Shown in pieces: positions 5,279-5,665 of a stretch of DNA of 5,665 bases; position 1 is the stretch's first letter; each line of letters starts with the position of its first letter. The stretch lies in contig VFHF01000312.1 of NCBI GenBank assembly GCA_009392095.1, positions 1-5,665 of the forward strand, given 5' to 3'. The stretch is from SAR202 cluster bacterium. Its GTDB lineage: Bacteria; Chloroflexota; Dehalococcoidia; Lucifugimonadales; UBA3495. The position numbers and the translations under genes are program-made. The notes under the pieces are model-generated. The model worked only from the letters and a program-made list of their open reading frames with translations, was not told the DNA's origin and searched no databases.

Positions 5279-5665
5279 TTGATTTCTAAGCGCTTGATTT
5301 TCTGGCTCGCCTTAATCCTGATGCCCGTATCCTTCGCGGCATGCACCGACGCATCCTCATCCCTGGGCCAAAATTATGGAGGCCGTATCCTGCATTTGAG
5401 CGTGCTGCAGATGGAACGGTCCGATGAACTTCGTTATTCGACGATTGACCCGGATCAAGTGATTCGCAAGTGGCGCTTACAGCCGGCCAAAGAAGGCCAT
5501 GAGTTGTTGCTCATGCGCTTCAAGGTGCAGAACCACGTAGCTTTGAACGCAGTGCTTGTTGCCGACGAGCAGGCGGCGGTGATAGAGGGCTTTTTACAGG
5601 ATGATTACCGGCCCCTCAGCATATCCGGTTCGGTATTTCTGGACCAACGGGGTGAGGGTAGCGGA
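5279..5665 (+). CDS. Putative secreted lipoprotein, function unknown (3' end missing at window edge)
   Basis: The reading frame is open from the TTG at 5279 to the last base, giving 129 visible residues. The N terminus is a textbook lipoprotein signal: ISKR, a hydrophobic run at 6-19, then a lipobox VSFAAC with the lipidated Cys at 22. The mature part begins with a short Ser/Asp-rich linker. It then alternates hydrophobic and charged stretches, for example HELLLMRFKVQNH (74-86), which looks like beta strands of an extracytoplasmic beta-sandwich. I do not recognise a specific family; resemblance to DUF4352-like folds is only an impression. The TTG is supported by GGAG 7 nt upstream and by the signal peptide starting there. 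It lies 89 nt after the cysteine desulfurase on the same strand, and no terminator is seen between them. Confidence 0.7.
   Translation, partial: MISKRLIFWLALILMPVSFAACTDASSSLGQNYGGRILHLSVLQMERSDELRYSTIDPDQVIRKWRLQPAKEGHELLLMRFKVQNHVALNAVLVADEQAAVIEGFLQDDYRPLSISGSVFLDQRGEGSG

Noticed and set aside
4921..5346. 141-codon minus-strand open frame opposite the end of the desulfurase gene
   Set aside because: It lies antisense to a strongly conserved gene, has no ribosome site and a low-complexity Arg/Pro-rich translation. It is a shadow frame.
1..5665. CRISPR array, tRNA/rRNA genes, insertion sequences or phage genes
   Set aside because: No spaced repeats, cloverleaf, transposase motifs or terminal inverted repeats were seen by eye on either strand.

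Overview
The window is about 57% G+C and reads as a bacterial chromosome segment. Gene content and protein style point tentatively to Chloroflexota (Dehalococcoidia-like): a short SpeD starting directly at its HLVIDG strand, a SpeD-SpeB pair, a GldA/GldF-like ABC exporter, a small M50 protease, and TTG starts on several genes. This placement rests on family resemblance, not on a marker gene.

Layout. Positions 1-1560 (minus strand) hold an ABC-2 export operon: an ATPase (622-1560), then two bases later a GldF-like permease (1-619) that runs off the left edge. Positions 1561-1720 are a divergent intergenic region with two well-matched sigma70-type promoters that overlap physically, one for each direction. 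The ABC leader can also form two mutually exclusive stems, one covering the ribosome-binding region. Positions 1721-3053 (plus strand) hold a two-gene polyamine operon: a SpeD-family pyruvoyl decarboxylase overlapping by 8 nt an agmatinase-family ureohydrolase. Positions 3054-3175 contain two copies of an 11-bp palindrome-centred repeat, followed by a compact site-2 (M50) protease without CBS or PDZ domains (3176-3877). A NifS/IscS-type cysteine desulfurase follows (3996-5189) behind a probable extended -10 promoter. The right edge carries the start of a secreted lipoprotein (5279 onward, incomplete).

How the genes work together. The clearest functional unit is speD-speB. The SpeD homologue keeps its self-processing and catalytic residues (S64, H69, C84, S56). 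It appears to have lost two side chains that hold S-adenosylmethionine in the characterised family: the adenine-stacking Phe is Ser50 and the ribose-binding Glu is Arg73. Together with the agmatinase-type partner, this makes a pyruvoyl arginine decarboxylase plus agmatinase route (arginine to agmatine to putrescine) a serious alternative to the default reading of AdoMet decarboxylase plus agmatine or aminopropylagmatine ureohydrolase. This is the most interesting lead in the window. The protease, desulfurase and lipoprotein show no obvious link to it beyond sharing a strand.
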